A stretch of 64,000 bases of DNA from RPQJ01 sp963778185 (GCA_963778185.1 CAVZTF010000003.1:682001-746000), one strand, 5' to 3'. Numbered from the stretch's first letter, positions 8,364 to 16,580 are shown. Made by a program: numbers and translations. Notes: generated by a model not told the origin, from the letters alone.

Positions 8364-9004
8364 CACTTGCTCCGCAGGCGCACGATCGGCCGCTCAGGCG
8401 CCTGCGCCACGCCCTGGCCGCGATACTCGGAGGGTACGACGAAGCAGATCACCGACCACACTGGCCGGTCATCCACGGCCTTCATCACCGGCGAGCGTTT
8501 CAGTCGAGCGTAGTCCTCGCGCGGCCCCGGCGAGATCCAGCCAACCGGGGTCTTGCCGCGGTAGCCGATCAGGCCCGGCGGCCGGCCCGCATCGACCAGC
8601 TTCCTGAGGCTCGCGCGATTCGCCCGCGCATCCGTCGACCCGCCGGGTGTCGACACTCGAGCGCCGCTCTGCCGGTAATACATGTACCAGCAGCGCCGCG
8701 CCACCGAGCAACCCCGCGCGTTGAAGATCGCCTCGACGTCGGGCCAGCGATCGGGCGTGAGGGGACGGACGTCGAGTTTGCGGGCCGGCGTCCTCGGCGC
8801 CACGTTGCGCCACGCGCCGTCGACGAGCTTGCGGTACTGCGCGACCGTGACCTTGCGCAGGTTCACGCGCCGCCATCCCTGCTGCGACCACCCGGTGGCG
8901 AAGTCCTTGCCGCGAATGCGAAAGTCCGGATGGCCGTGATGCGCGCGCTCCTCGGCGTCGAGCATCGACAGCAGGATGGCCCGGGCCTGCGCGATGCACA
9001 CCAT
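8363..9004 (-). CDS. YjbR-like / truncated GNAT acetyltransferase fusion
   Basis: A 213-residue protein with two apparent parts. Residues 1-70 resemble the MmcQ/YjbR fold (RAILLSMLD, HPDFRIRGKDFATG), but shortened. From about residue 72 it resembles a GNAT N-acetyltransferase: PLTPDRWPDVEAIF, GLIGYRGKTPVGWISPGPREDY, VWSVICFVVPSEYRGQGVA, the last being the acetyl-CoA pyrophosphate loop. The frame ends 14 residues after RGQGVA, so the final strand and helix of a GNAT fold are missing. It may be a decaying gene, though the reading frame is open and it overlaps its neighbour by coupled codons. The open frame continues upstream to 9358, but only as the shadow of the GFA gene. Confidence 0.7.
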   Translation of the reverse strand: MVCIAQARAILLSMLDAEERAHHGHPDFRIRGKDFATGWSQQGWRRVNLRKVTVAQYRKLVDGAWRNVAPRTPARKLDVRPLTPDRWPDVEAIFNARGCSVARRCWYMYYRQSGARVSTPGGSTDARANRASLRKLVDAGRPPGLIGYRGKTPVGWISPGPREDYARLKRSPVMKAVDDRPVWSVICFVVPSEYRGQGVAQAPERPIVRLRSK

Positions 9005-9009
9005 CTGCG

Positions 9010-9444
9010 CTACTCGGGCACCGTGGCGCCCGAACCGCCGAACTCCGCCGGGAAGTCCTTCAGTTTCAGCACCCCGTCGTGGATGCGCAGCACCGCTTCC
9101 TGGTAGTTCACGTGCACGCCGGGCTTGAAGGACAGGTCCGGAATCAGTGCCGCGTACACGTCCGTCAGCCCCAATCCTGGATGCTCGGTGAAGAGGTGCC
9201 CGCCGCAGGTCCTGCACCACTTGCGCGCGCTGTTCGGCGTCTTGTTGTAGGTGCCGATGTTGTCCGCACCCTTGGTCACACGCACGGCCTCGGGCTTCCA
9301 CAACGTGAAGGCGTTGACGGGTCCGGCCGACCAGCTCCGGCACGACTCGCAATGGCAATACCCCATCGCGGCCGGCTCCCCGGTGACCGTGAACTGGACT
9401 GCACCACAGAAGCAGCCGCCCTCGTACGTTCCTTCATTGCTCAT
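9010..9444 (-). CDS. GFA (glutathione-dependent formaldehyde-activating) family protein
   Basis: A 144-residue zinc protein of the GFA/CENP-V family. Cysteines C11 and C13 (GGCFCGAV), C30, C32 and C35 (CHCESC), and C77 and C80 (CRTCGGH) match the two-zinc pattern. Members are annotated as formaldehyde-glutathione activators, but most have unproven function. The ATG at 9444 is preceded by AGGAGA at good spacing. That site lies inside the end of the upstream VOC gene, an 11-base overlap that indicates co-translation. Confidence 0.88.
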   Translation of the reverse strand: MSNEGTYEGGCFCGAVQFTVTGEPAAMGYCHCESCRSWSAGPVNAFTLWKPEAVRVTKGADNIGTYNKTPNSARKWCRTCGGHLFTEHPGLGLTDVYAALIPDLSFKPGVHVNYQEAVLRIHDGVLKLKDFPAEFGGSGATVPE

Positions 9445-9901
9445 CGCTTGTCTCTCCTGGTGACTCACTTGCGCGTGTACGGGCCATCGAACACGACGCC
9501 TCCGGTGATGCAACATTGACCCATTCGCTGTGTTGCAGGACGACGCGATAGCCGTCGTGATCCTCGAAGGTTCGGCCCCGCTCGTCCCAGTACGGGTTGA
9601 ACGACGCGACTGGCCTGAAGCCCGCGGCAAGCATGTTAACGCAGGCGCTCTGCCATTCCGCCAGCGACGGCAGGTAGAAGACGGCCAGGTCTTCGACCGT
9701 GGGTGCCGGCGCGAGGGGATGGGTTCGGCAGTGGGTGAACTCGAAGTGGTAGTCGGCGCCTGCCATCGCGAGCATGACCCCATCGAATCCTGCGTGATCC
9801 AGGAAGCCCCCCACGACGCGCAGGCCGAGCCCCCGGCAGTACATCTCGGCAGTTCGCTCCAGGTTGCTCACCGGGCGGGCGATGCGAAGGTGGTGTGTCA
9901 T
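9434..9901 (-). CDS. VOC family (glyoxalase/bleomycin resistance) protein
   Basis: A 155-residue vicinal-oxygen-chelate fold protein. It begins with the family pattern LRIARPVSNLERTAEMYCRGLGL, has the mid-strand HFEFTHC, and the C-terminal FEDHDGYRVVLQH where the metal-binding residues of this fold lie. The substrate is not predictable. Its start codon overlaps the stop of the methyltransferase remnant upstream, and its 3' end overlaps the GFA gene. It is a separate VOC lineage from the one at 11425-11817. Confidence 0.87.
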   Translation of the reverse strand: MTHHLRIARPVSNLERTAEMYCRGLGLRVVGGFLDHAGFDGVMLAMAGADYHFEFTHCRTHPLAPAPTVEDLAVFYLPSLAEWQSACVNMLAAGFRPVASFNPYWDERGRTFEDHDGYRVVLQHSEWVNVASPEASCSMARTRASESPGETSDEQ

Positions 9902-10477
9902 CGGGATGGCGACCGCATCGCTGGATCGGGCATCGCTCGGTCGGCGAGCGTGGTCCGGGCGGCCCGGGCGCGGGCGACGAGCAGGATCGAACCGTCCGCC
10001 TGCAAAGGCCGGCGCACCCGGATGCGACCACGCAGTCGCGCCCGTGCGGACTCATCGAGGGCCACGGGGCCACCCAGGAACGGTCGCCAGTAGTCGTCGA
10101 GAGTCGCAGAGTGCGTTGCGACATCGATGGCCGTGACCTCGACTCCGGACGATCCAGCGCCCGTGAACGGGTCGCCGAGCGCCTCTGGCGGACACAGCGG
10201 AAAGCGCATTGCCTCGTTCAGTCCAGCCGCGTCCGCGTCGAACTCAACGGCCGCATCCCAGAAGACGCGCATCTTTTCCATCTTGCCCGCGTAGCCCCAG
10301 AGGTATGCCCCGATCGCTCCACCGCGCGCGGGTTACGCGCGCCATCTCGGCAAGTGCCGCGCGCTGACCGGGGACGAAGTTCGGAACCAGGCCCGACACC
10401 GTCGCATCGATGCATCCGTCCTCGAGCCAGTGGCGCGCGGCCGGAATGCCCAACCCTGCACGTGCTTCCCGCTCAGT
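9898..10477 (-). pseudogene. Class I SAM methyltransferase remnant, 5' truncated and frameshifted
   Basis: Two minus-strand frames together read as the C-terminal two thirds of a SAM-dependent methyltransferase. Upstream frame (10477 to about 10320): HWLEDGCIDATVSGLVPNF followed by AALAEMARVTR. After one extra base near 10315-10325 the product resumes in the next frame as GAIGAYLWGYAGKMEKMRVFW and continues to the stop at 9898, including DDYWRPFLGG. The N-terminal glycine-rich SAM-binding segment is absent; an in-frame stop lies at 10478-10480. Downstream genes remain intact and the 3' end still overlaps the VOC start. A sequencing error could explain the frameshift but not the missing N-terminus. 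Confidence 0.72.
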
Positions 10478-10549
10478 TCACCGGCGGGACCGCCAGCGTA
10501 CTCGCAACGAGGGGCCACTCAAAATGACTTCCCGTCGATTCGTACTTGC

Positions 10550-10930
10550 TCAGGTGCCCGGTTCGCCCTCGAGCCAGCGCACCGCCTCGGCGAGATCCGT
10601 GAACAGGCGGACATTCACCGCACGATTGACCGCCACGGTTTCCGCGAACCGTGCCTGCAGCAGATCGGGCCCGTCGGGCTCCAGATAGGCGATCCTGCGC
10701 AGCTTTGCGCCGTCCGGACTCCTCTCGGAGATGACGCTGTAGACGTCGTATGTACCGAGGCTCGGGCCGGAGAAGCGCATCTCGAGCAGCGCGCTCGACT
10801 TGCCGGCCTGCACGCATGCCGCATACACCTCCTTGAGGAATCTGAAGGCATTCCCGGCGGTGCGCTCTCCGGTCACTGTCGCGTGCAGATAGTTCGGCCG
10901 CTCTTCGATTGTCAGCTGATACGGGCGCAT
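10550..10930 (-). CDS. Hypothetical SpoIIAA/STAS-like protein
   Basis: A 126-residue protein of unknown function. It starts MRPYQLTIEERPNYLHATVTG, has alternating strand and helix character (FRFLKEVYAACVQAG, SSALLEMRF), and ends FTDLAEAVRWLEGE. This pattern resembles the SpoIIAA-like/STAS-like fold seen in many proteobacterial hypothetical proteins, but no catalytic residues can be named. I use the ATG at 10930, preceded by a purine-rich GGGGGAAGG; the frame is open to 10978. It lies in the minus-strand run between DUF3703 and the methyltransferase remnant. Confidence 0.65.
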   Translation of the reverse strand: MRPYQLTIEERPNYLHATVTGERTAGNAFRFLKEVYAACVQAGKSSALLEMRFSGPSLGTYDVYSVISERSPDGAKLRRIAYLEPDGPDLLQARFAETVAVNRAVNVRLFTDLAEAVRWLEGEPGT

Positions 10931-10961
10931 CCTTCCCCCAATGCCGGACATGGCGGCCAGT

Positions 10962-11330
10962 TCATCCACGGCGACCACGGGCCTGTCGAATGCGTGCTGC
11001 GAGCTCCGGCGGCACGGGCATGGGCTTGAACGGGCTGACGTCGGAGCCGCCGGTGTTTCCGTGCGGCACCAGCCCGACGGCCGTCAGCGTCGCAGCGCCG
11101 ACCATGCGGAAGACCTGCCCGAGAAACTCGCGAGCGCTGTGCTGGCGGACGCCCCAGAGCAGCATGTGCCAGTGAACCCGCACGTGCTGCACCGTCGACG
11201 CCTGCCCGAGCACGTGCGCGCGTTCCAGACGAGCGAACGACTCGCGCACAAGACCCGACGCGGCTGCTTCAGACGCGGCTCGAAGCTCCGCGTCGACGTG
11301 GGGCCGGATGTTGCGACTGAAGCTGCTCAT
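10962..11330 (-). CDS. DUF3703 family protein
   Basis: A 122-residue protein matching DUF3703. The hallmark block FARLERAHVLGQASTVQHV is followed by RVHWHMLLWG, then HGNTGGSDVSPFKPMPVPP near the C-terminus. Function is unknown; the conserved histidines suggest a metal or cofactor site, which is speculation. The frame is open upstream to 11777 only as a shadow of the VOC gene; the ATG at 11330 gives the family length. It sits 94 bases after the VOC gene and 31 bases before the STAS-like gene. Confidence 0.82.
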   Translation of the reverse strand: MSSFSRNIRPHVDAELRAASEAAASGLVRESFARLERAHVLGQASTVQHVRVHWHMLLWGVRQHSAREFLGQVFRMVGAATLTAVGLVPHGNTGGSDVSPFKPMPVPPELAARIRQARGRRG

Positions 11331-11424
11331 GAAGCGAGAACATACAGGGCGACGCAGGGAACGGGAATACGAGTGTCGTCGGCGGCAGCGTCCTCCGTCC
11401 GGGCCGTCACCGGATCGACGGCCT

Positions 11425-11817
11425 TCAGGCGGCCACCTCGACCCGATTGCCGTCCGGATCGAGAACCACGCTCTCGTAGTACCCGTCCCCCGTCCGCCGC
11501 GGACCGTCGAGCACGGCATGCCCGTCGGCTGCGAGCCGCTTCGTGAGCGCGTCCACCGCCGCCTCGCTGCCCACCGAGATCGCGAGATGCGTGAGCCCGC
11601 GGCGTTGGGCGCCGGCCGCCGCGTCTGCGAGGGCAAGCCGGCCGCTGCGCATGATCTCGAGGCGCGCGCCGCCGTCGAACTCGAGGAAGCAGGAATCGAA
11701 ATCCTTCGCCTCGTTCCGGTAGCCCTCGCCGGCGCGCGCACCGAAGTACTTGACGTAGTAGTCCCGCAGGCGAGCAAGATCGTGGGTCCAAAGCGCGATG
11801 TGCTCGATGTGCGGCAT
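11425..11817 (-). CDS. VOC family (glyoxalase-like) protein
   Basis: A 130-residue single-domain vicinal-oxygen-chelate protein. It opens MPHIEHIALWTHDLARLRDYY with the metal-position histidine (H7), contains GARLEIM and LTHLAISV in the two beta-alpha-beta-beta-beta halves, and ends with the family hallmark VVLDPDGNRVEVAA. It resembles uncharacterised glyoxalase I-like or fosfomycin-resistance-like proteins; the substrate is unknown. It starts three bases downstream of the SMR remnant's stop. Confidence 0.88.
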   Translation of the reverse strand: MPHIEHIALWTHDLARLRDYYVKYFGARAGEGYRNEAKDFDSCFLEFDGGARLEIMRSGRLALADAAAGAQRRGLTHLAISVGSEAAVDALTKRLAADGHAVLDGPRRTGDGYYESVVLDPDGNRVEVAA

Positions 11818-11820
11818 GGC

Positions 11821-11961
11821 TCAACGCACTGCCACCCGTGAGAAGACGTTCTGGACCACGACGCCCGACGGGCCCAGCTGCGTGAACCCGTCTGCCGCCT
11901 TGAGGGCCGAGGTAGCGATCACCTCGGCCACGATCGCGATTGCGAGGTAGATCCGGCTCAA
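11821..11961 (-). pseudogene. SMR (EmrE-type) multidrug transporter, N-terminal stub
   Basis: A 46-codon minus-strand frame with a TTG start five bases after a strong GAGGGGGG ribosome-binding site. Residues 2-32 (SRIYLAIAIVAEVIATSALK, then GFTQLGPS) match the first transmembrane helix and loop of small multidrug resistance transporters, including the membrane-embedded glutamate of AEVI. After SGVVV the similarity ends and the frame stops 11 codons later, so three of four helices are gone. It is too short for standard gene finders. A stub this size could be translated but not transport. Confidence 0.75.
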
Positions 11962-11975
11962 TGCGTCCCCCCTCG

Positions 11976-12923
11976 TCAGGCACGCGGAATGCGTGCCGCG
12001 TTGCGCGCGAGCCAGGCCGCGAAGTTCTGCAGCTGCGGGTTCAGCGATCGCGAGAACTCGACGCTGCGCGCGCCCCGGAACTCGTCGCTGAAGTCGTGAT
12101 TGAACTGGAACATGTTGCCGAGATCGTCGGCCCCGGGGAATCCGAAGCCGCGGTAGGTCTCGGGTGTTACAGCGACGTGCCGGACCGTTTCGCCAAGCGC
12201 GAGGCTCAGCGCCGCGGCCATCTCGGCGCCGCTCAGGTGCTCGCCGGCGATCCCGACCAACTTCCCGATCAGGTCTCGGCGCTTGAAGACACCGAGGGTG
12301 CAGCGGCCGATGTCCTCGGCGGCGATGCCAGGCAACTTGCGGTCTCCCATCGGCAGCACGAAGCCGAGCACGCCGTCCTCGCCACGCTGGGGGTGCATGC
12401 CGAAGTGGATCAGGTTGTCCCAGTAGAAGGACGTGAGCAGGAACGTGGTCGGCACGCCCGCGTCGCGGAAGAAATGGTCGGCCTCGCCCTTGGCGTCGAA
12501 GTGCGGAACCTTGTACTTGCCCATGAGCGTGGGCATGCGGCCGTCGGACAGCGGGATGAAGCGGCGCGTATCCTCGAGCGTGGACCAGACGGCGTGCTCG
12601 ATGCGCGCCCTGCTGGCGGCCTCGGCCATGATCCTCACCTCGGCCAGCTCCTTCTCGGGCGAGAAGTGGGCCCAGTAGAAAGTGACGAAATAGGCGCCGT
12701 AGGCGCCCTCGAGGGCGCGCGCGACGCTCGACGGGTCGTCGACATCCGCGGCGACCACCTGCGCCCCGGCCGCGGCCAGCGCGCGCGCCGCATCGGATTT
12801 GACGTTGCGGGTAACGGCACGGACGCCGAACGGGCCGTCCGGCTCCGCGAGGATCGATCGCGCGAGCCCTCCGCCCTGCGCACCCGTGGCACCGAAGACC
12901 GTTATGACTTTCTTCGCGGTCAT
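11976..12923 (-). CDS. NmrA-like NAD(P)-binding protein
   Basis: A 315-residue atypical short-chain dehydrogenase of the NmrA/HSCARG group. The Rossmann motif TVFGATGAQGG is at about residues 8-18, followed by VRAVTRNV and a second strand ending VAADVDDPSSVARAL. Members act as redox sensors or as reductases; the YxxxK catalytic pair is not obvious, so a sensor or binding role is possible. The ATG at 12923 follows AAGGGGGAG. It stands 25 bases after hisN and 15 bases before the SMR stub on the same strand. Confidence 0.85.
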   Translation of the reverse strand: MTAKKVITVFGATGAQGGGLARSILAEPDGPFGVRAVTRNVKSDAARALAAAGAQVVAADVDDPSSVARALEGAYGAYFVTFYWAHFSPEKELAEVRIMAEAASRARIEHAVWSTLEDTRRFIPLSDGRMPTLMGKYKVPHFDAKGEADHFFRDAGVPTTFLLTSFYWDNLIHFGMHPQRGEDGVLGFVLPMGDRKLPGIAAEDIGRCTLGVFKRRDLIGKLVGIAGEHLSGAEMAAALSLALGETVRHVAVTPETYRGFGFPGADDLGNMFQFNHDFSDEFRGARSVEFSRSLNPQLQNFAAWLARNAARIPRA

Positions 12924-12948
12924 GTTCGCTCCCCCTTCGCGTCGCAGA

Positions 12949-13716
12949 TCAGCTGGTGATGGCCCCCAGCACGGCCTCGTGCAGGCGACCGTTGGTCGCA
13001 AGCACCGAGGTGCTGGCGAGTGTGAGCGGCTGGCCCGCAAGATCGGTGAACCGCCCGCCCGCCGCTTCGATGATCACCGCGCAGGCGGCGATGTCGAGGA
13101 TGTTCACGTCGGACTCGACCACGGCCTCGATCTTGCCCGCCGCGAGCAGGTGGTAATGCAGGAAGTCGCCGTAGCCGCGGATGCGGTTCAGGCGCCCGAC
13201 GAGGCGCCCGAACGCCGGCCACTGCGGCCCGGTGGCGAGCGTCTTGAGGTTGCCCGTCGAGAGCGCCGCGGCCTCGATGGTGTCGATCTGGCTGACGTGG
13301 ATCGGCTTGTCGTTCAGCCAGGCGCCCACGCCGATCTCGCCGTAGGCCAGCTCGCCGTAGGCCGGCGCGTACGACACCCCGACGACCAGTCGCCCACGGT
13401 GCATGAGCGCGATCTGCGTCGAGAACATCGGGTATTCGCGTACGAACGACTTGGTGCCGTCGATCGGGTCGACGAGCCACACGTACTCGGCGTGCATGGC
13501 GCTCGAGCCCGTTTCCTCCCCGTGGAAGCCGTGCAAGGGGAACTTCGCCTCGATGATCGAGCGGATGGTCTTCTCGGTCTCGACGTCCGCCTCGGTGACG
13601 GGCGACTTGTCCGCCTTGATCGTGATGGCGAGGTTCGACTGGTAGTAGCGGCGCACGACCTCGGCGGCGGCATGCGCGGCGTCGAGGGCGGCGGCGAGGA
13701 AGGGCGAGTGACGCAT
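12949..13716 (-). CDS. hisN: Histidinol-phosphatase, inositol monophosphatase family
   Basis: A 255-residue magnesium-dependent phosphatase. The family metal-site motifs are present: GEE at 66-68, DPIDGT at 83-88 and a C-terminal NILDIAAC. Length and the phrase WLVDPIDGTKSF are closest to the HisN-type histidinol-phosphate phosphatases, which perform the penultimate step of histidine synthesis; myo-inositol monophosphatase activity cannot be excluded from sequence. The frame stays open far upstream, to 15264, only as an antisense shadow of btuB. The ATG at 13716 gives the family N-terminus. It is divergent from the btuB riboswitch leader. Confidence 0.85.
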   Translation of the reverse strand: MRHSPFLAAALDAAHAAAEVVRRYYQSNLAITIKADKSPVTEADVETEKTIRSIIEAKFPLHGFHGEETGSSAMHAEYVWLVDPIDGTKSFVREYPMFSTQIALMHRGRLVVGVSYAPAYGELAYGEIGVGAWLNDKPIHVSQIDTIEAAALSTGNLKTLATGPQWPAFGRLVGRLNRIRGYGDFLHYHLLAAGKIEAVVESDVNILDIAACAVIIEAAGGRFTDLAGQPLTLASTSVLATNGRLHEAVLGAITS

Positions 13717-13807
13717 CTGAACTGGACTGCGGCGTGTGGATGGAGGGCTGGGGATAGTTTGCACCGCCCGGGCACGTGGCGGCGACTGGCAATGGCGTGG
13801 CGCGCGC

Positions 13808-13836
13808 TTGACACCGTGGCGGTGCTTCCCTAATTT
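13808..13836 (+). promoter_or_regulatory. Likely sigma-70 promoter for btuB
   Basis: A perfect -35 hexamer TTGACA (13808-13813) is followed after exactly 17 bases by TAATTT (13831-13836), a partial -10 match, in otherwise very GC-rich DNA. The cobalamin riboswitch begins a few bases downstream, as expected for a transcript start near 13843. Confidence 0.55.
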
Positions 13837-13848
13837 GCCCGCACCGTC

Positions 13849-14034
13849 AGGTGACCTCGTGCGCGCGCACGGGAGAACGGGAAGCCGGTCAGATTCCGGC
13901 GCTGCCCCCGCAACGGTAGTCGAGTCGAGCCCGCATCGGCCGGAAGTTCCGGCACCCACTGCGCCGCGGCGCGGGAAGGGGATGCAGGCGGGACCCCCCA
14001 GGGGTCCACTCGAGAGCCCGGAGACCGGCCTGAC
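13849..14034 (+). ncRNA. Cobalamin riboswitch
   Basis: The leader of btuB carries the conserved blocks of the adenosylcobalamin-sensing aptamer in order: GGGAAGCCGGT pairing with ATTCCGGC (P3 region, 13879 on), then GCTGCCCCCGCAACGGTA, the B12-box-like CCCACTGCGCC near 13953, and AGCCCGGAGACCGGCC near 14016. These match the order and spacing of the Escherichia coli btuB leader. A further 123 bases separate the aptamer from the btuB start and probably form the expression platform. Cobalamin binding is expected to lower btuB expression. Confidence 0.9.
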
Positions 14035-14157
14035 GTTCGAGACCAGCCTCGCGGAGGGCGAGCGGCCGGGATCCGTGCCTGTTCGGCGCCCATTCCGACC
14101 CACTCCCCTCCCGGTGCTGGAAACACACTTGCCCTGCGGGCGTGCACGGGGTGTCGT

Positions 14158-16041
14158 ATGACGTCGGTTCCTGTCCTTTCCGCCTCCGGTTACCTTGCCC
14201 TCCTTGCCGTCGGTGCCGCGCAGGCGGCCGACCCGGTCGAGCCGGTCCTGGAGCTGGTCGTCGTGACCGCCACTCGCGTGCCGACCCGCATCGAGGAAGT
14301 GCTGGCGCCCATGCTGGTCATTGACCGCGCGGCCATCGAGCGCAGCGGTGCCACGGACGTGAGCGAGGTACTGCGGTTCCACGCGGGCCTCGACGTGACC
14401 CGCAGCGGCGGCCCCGGCCAGACCACGGCCGTCTTCATCCGCGGCGCCGAGAGCAACCACACGCTGGTGCTGGTGGACGGGGTGCGCGTGAATCCCGGCA
14501 CCATCGGACTTGCGGCGCTGCAGAACATCCCGCCGGCGATGGTCGAGCGCATCGAGGTCGTGAAGGGGCCGCGCTCGGCGCTCTATGGTACCGACGCGAT
14601 CGGCGGCGTCATCAACGTCATCACGCGCCGCGGTGCGCGCGACGGCTGGTCGGCCGAGGTGGGCTACGGCGACTACGACACGCGGCAGGCCAGCCTGAAC
14701 GGCGGCCTCGGCGCGGGTCGCGCCGAGATCGACTTCGGCGTCGCCTGGCTCGACAGCGACGGCTTCCCCACCCGCACCACGGACGACACCGACCGCGGCT
14801 TCGAGAACCTGAGCGCCAACCTGCAGGTGCGCACCGACCTCGGCCCCGCGAGTATCGCGCTGCGGCACTGGCGCGCCGAGGGCACCAGCGAGTACTCGGA
14901 CTTCTTCCTGACCCCTGTGGACCAGGACTTCGAGAACGCGACCACGGCGGTCGAGGTGGCCCTGCCGCTCGGCAAGACCGTGCAGGCGCGCTTCACCGCG
15001 AGCCATCTCGACGACCGCATCCGGCAGAACCAGTCGCCGGATTACCTGGAGACAAGACGCGACACGGTCGATGCACAGTTCGACCGGGCCTACTCCAAGG
15101 TGCAGTCGCTCAGCGCAGGCGCGATGGTCGCGCGCGAGAACGCCAGCAGCGAGTCCTACGGCGACGTGATGGACGCCGATACCGACACGCTCAGCCTGTA
15201 TGCGCAGGACCGTATCGCGGTGGGCCCGCACCGCGCCCTGCTCGCGCTCGGCTACACCGACCACGAGACCGCCGGCGAGGAAGTGACGTGGAACGCAGAG
15301 TACGGCCGCACGCTGGCCGACGGCACACTGCTGTACGGGCTGGCGGGCACGGGCTTCCGCGCGCCGGACGCCACCGACCGCTACGGCTACGGCGGCAATC
15401 CGGCGCTCGCGCCCGAGCGCTCACGCAACCTCGAGCTCGGCACGCGGCTCCGTCTCGGCGACCGGCACACTCTGTCGCTCGCGGCCTTCCGCAACGACAT
15501 CGAGGACCTCATCGAATTCGTAACGACCTCCTACGACCCGTTCGAGGGCGCTAACCGCAACGTGCAGCGGGCCCGCATCGAGGGCATCGAGGCGACCTAC
15601 GCGTACGGTTTCGCGCCCTGGCACGCCCGCATCGAGGCCACGTACCAGGACCCGCGCGACCGCACGACCGGCGACCTGCTGCTGCGGCGCTCCAGCGAGA
15701 GCCTCGCCGCCTCGGTCTCGCGCACGCTCGGACCCGTCGAACTCGGAGTGGACGTGCTGGCTGTCGGTGACCGCGAGGACTTCGGCTTCCCGCAGCCGGT
15801 CACGCTCGCAAGCTACGTGCTCACGAACCTCACGGTTCGCTGGCAGGTGACGCGCGCACTCTCGCTCACGGGCCGCATCGAGAACCTGTTCGACGAGCAG
15901 TACGAGCTCGCGAGCACCTTCAACACCCCGGAGCGGGGTGTGTACCTCTCGCTGCGCTACTCGCCCGACGGCGGCGCGCGCGAGGCATACTCGGCCGCGG
16001 CGCGCAACGAGCGAACGGAGCACACATGGGTCACCGACTGA
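14158..16041 (+). CDS. btuB: TonB-dependent vitamin B12 outer-membrane receptor
   Basis: Outer-membrane beta-barrel that imports cobalamin using energy from TonB. The 627-residue product has a signal peptide ending near AAQA, a TonB-box-like segment LELVVVTATR, a plug domain with VEVLRFHAGLDVTR-like and IEVVKGPRSALYGTDAIGGVINVITRR blocks (shown here only by their key words KGPRSALYG and GGVINVI), and a barrel with a typical C-terminal receptor region IENLFDEQYE. The riboswitch directly upstream fixes the substrate as cobalamin with good confidence. The 3' end overlaps the adenosyltransferase gene by 16 bases, so uptake and adenosylation are co-expressed. Confidence 0.93.
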   Translation: MTSVPVLSASGYLALLAVGAAQAADPVEPVLELVVVTATRVPTRIEEVLAPMLVIDRAAIERSGATDVSEVLRFHAGLDVTRSGGPGQTTAVFIRGAESNHTLVLVDGVRVNPGTIGLAALQNIPPAMVERIEVVKGPRSALYGTDAIGGVINVITRRGARDGWSAEVGYGDYDTRQASLNGGLGAGRAEIDFGVAWLDSDGFPTRTTDDTDRGFENLSANLQVRTDLGPASIALRHWRAEGTSEYSDFFLTPVDQDFENATTAVEVALPLGKTVQARFTASHLDDRIRQNQSPDYLETRRDTVDAQFDRAYSKVQSLSAGAMVARENASSESYGDVMDADTDTLSLYAQDRIAVGPHRALLALGYTDHETAGEEVTWNAEYGRTLADGTLLYGLAGTGFRAPDATDRYGYGGNPALAPERSRNLELGTRLRLGDRHTLSLAAFRNDIEDLIEFVTTSYDPFEGANRNVQRARIEGIEATYAYGFAPWHARIEATYQDPRDRTTGDLLLRRSSESLAASVSRTLGPVELGVDVLAVGDREDFGFPQPVTLASYVLTNLTVRWQVTRALSLTGRIENLFDEQYELASTFNTPERGVYLSLRYSPDGGAREAYSAAARNERTEHTWVTD

Positions 16042-16574
16042 GCAAGATCTACACCCGCACGGGCGACGACGGCAGCACCGGTCTCGGTGACGGCGTGCGG
16101 GTGCCGAAGGAGCACCCGCGAGTCGAGGCCTACGGCACGGTGGACGAGGCGAACAGCGCCGTGGGCCTGGTGCTCGCGGTGCCGGGCCTGCCGCACGACG
16201 TGGCCGCGTGCCTGGTCGAGATCCAGCACAGGCTGTTCGACCTCGGCGGCGAGCTCTGCATCCCGGATCACCGCGCAATCATGGCGGGAGACGTCCAGTG
16301 GCTGGAACAGACGCTGGATCGCTTCAATGAACCCCTGCCGCCGCTCAAGGACTTCATCCTGCCGGGGGGCGGACCGGCCGCGGCCGCCTGCCACCTCGCA
16401 CGCACGATCGCACGACGCGCCGAGCGGCGGGTGTGGGCGCTCGCGCGCGTCGAGGGCGTCGCGCCCGAGGTCCCGCAATACCTCAATCGACTCTCGGACC
16501 TGCTGTTCGTCATCGCGCGCGTTCTTGCACGCCATGAGCATGGCAGCGAGGTGCTCTGGCGCCACCAGCGCTAG
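16026..16574 (+). CDS. Cob(I)alamin adenosyltransferase, PduO type
   Basis: Transfers the adenosyl group of ATP to cob(I)alamin to form coenzyme B12 in the cytoplasm. The 182-residue protein has the N-terminal ATP-binding signature YTRTGDDGSTGLGDG, the VEAYGTVDEANS block, and the helix FILPGGGPAAAACHLARTIARRAERRV represented by its key PGG and RxxxRRAER residues. These place it in the PduO rather than the CobA or EutT families. It overlaps btuB by 16 bases, so it belongs to the same riboswitch-controlled transcript. Its product would feed the B12-dependent ribonucleotide reductase at the right edge of the window. Confidence 0.93.
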   Translation: MGHRLSKIYTRTGDDGSTGLGDGVRVPKEHPRVEAYGTVDEANSAVGLVLAVPGLPHDVAACLVEIQHRLFDLGGELCIPDHRAIMAGDVQWLEQTLDRFNEPLPPLKDFILPGGGPAAAACHLARTIARRAERRVWALARVEGVAPEVPQYLNRLSDLLFVIARVLARHEHGSEVLWRHQR

Positions 16575-16580
16575 GCGGCC

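Noticed and set aside
7078..12923. Chromosomal integron cassette array
   Set aside because: The gene families fit cassette cargo, but most genes overlap by a few bases with no room for attC sites, and I saw no GTTRRRY/RYYYAAC pairs or integrase gene.
12949..15264. Long minus-strand open frame upstream of hisN
   Set aside because: Only the 255 residues from 13716 match a family; the rest is antisense to btuB and its riboswitch.
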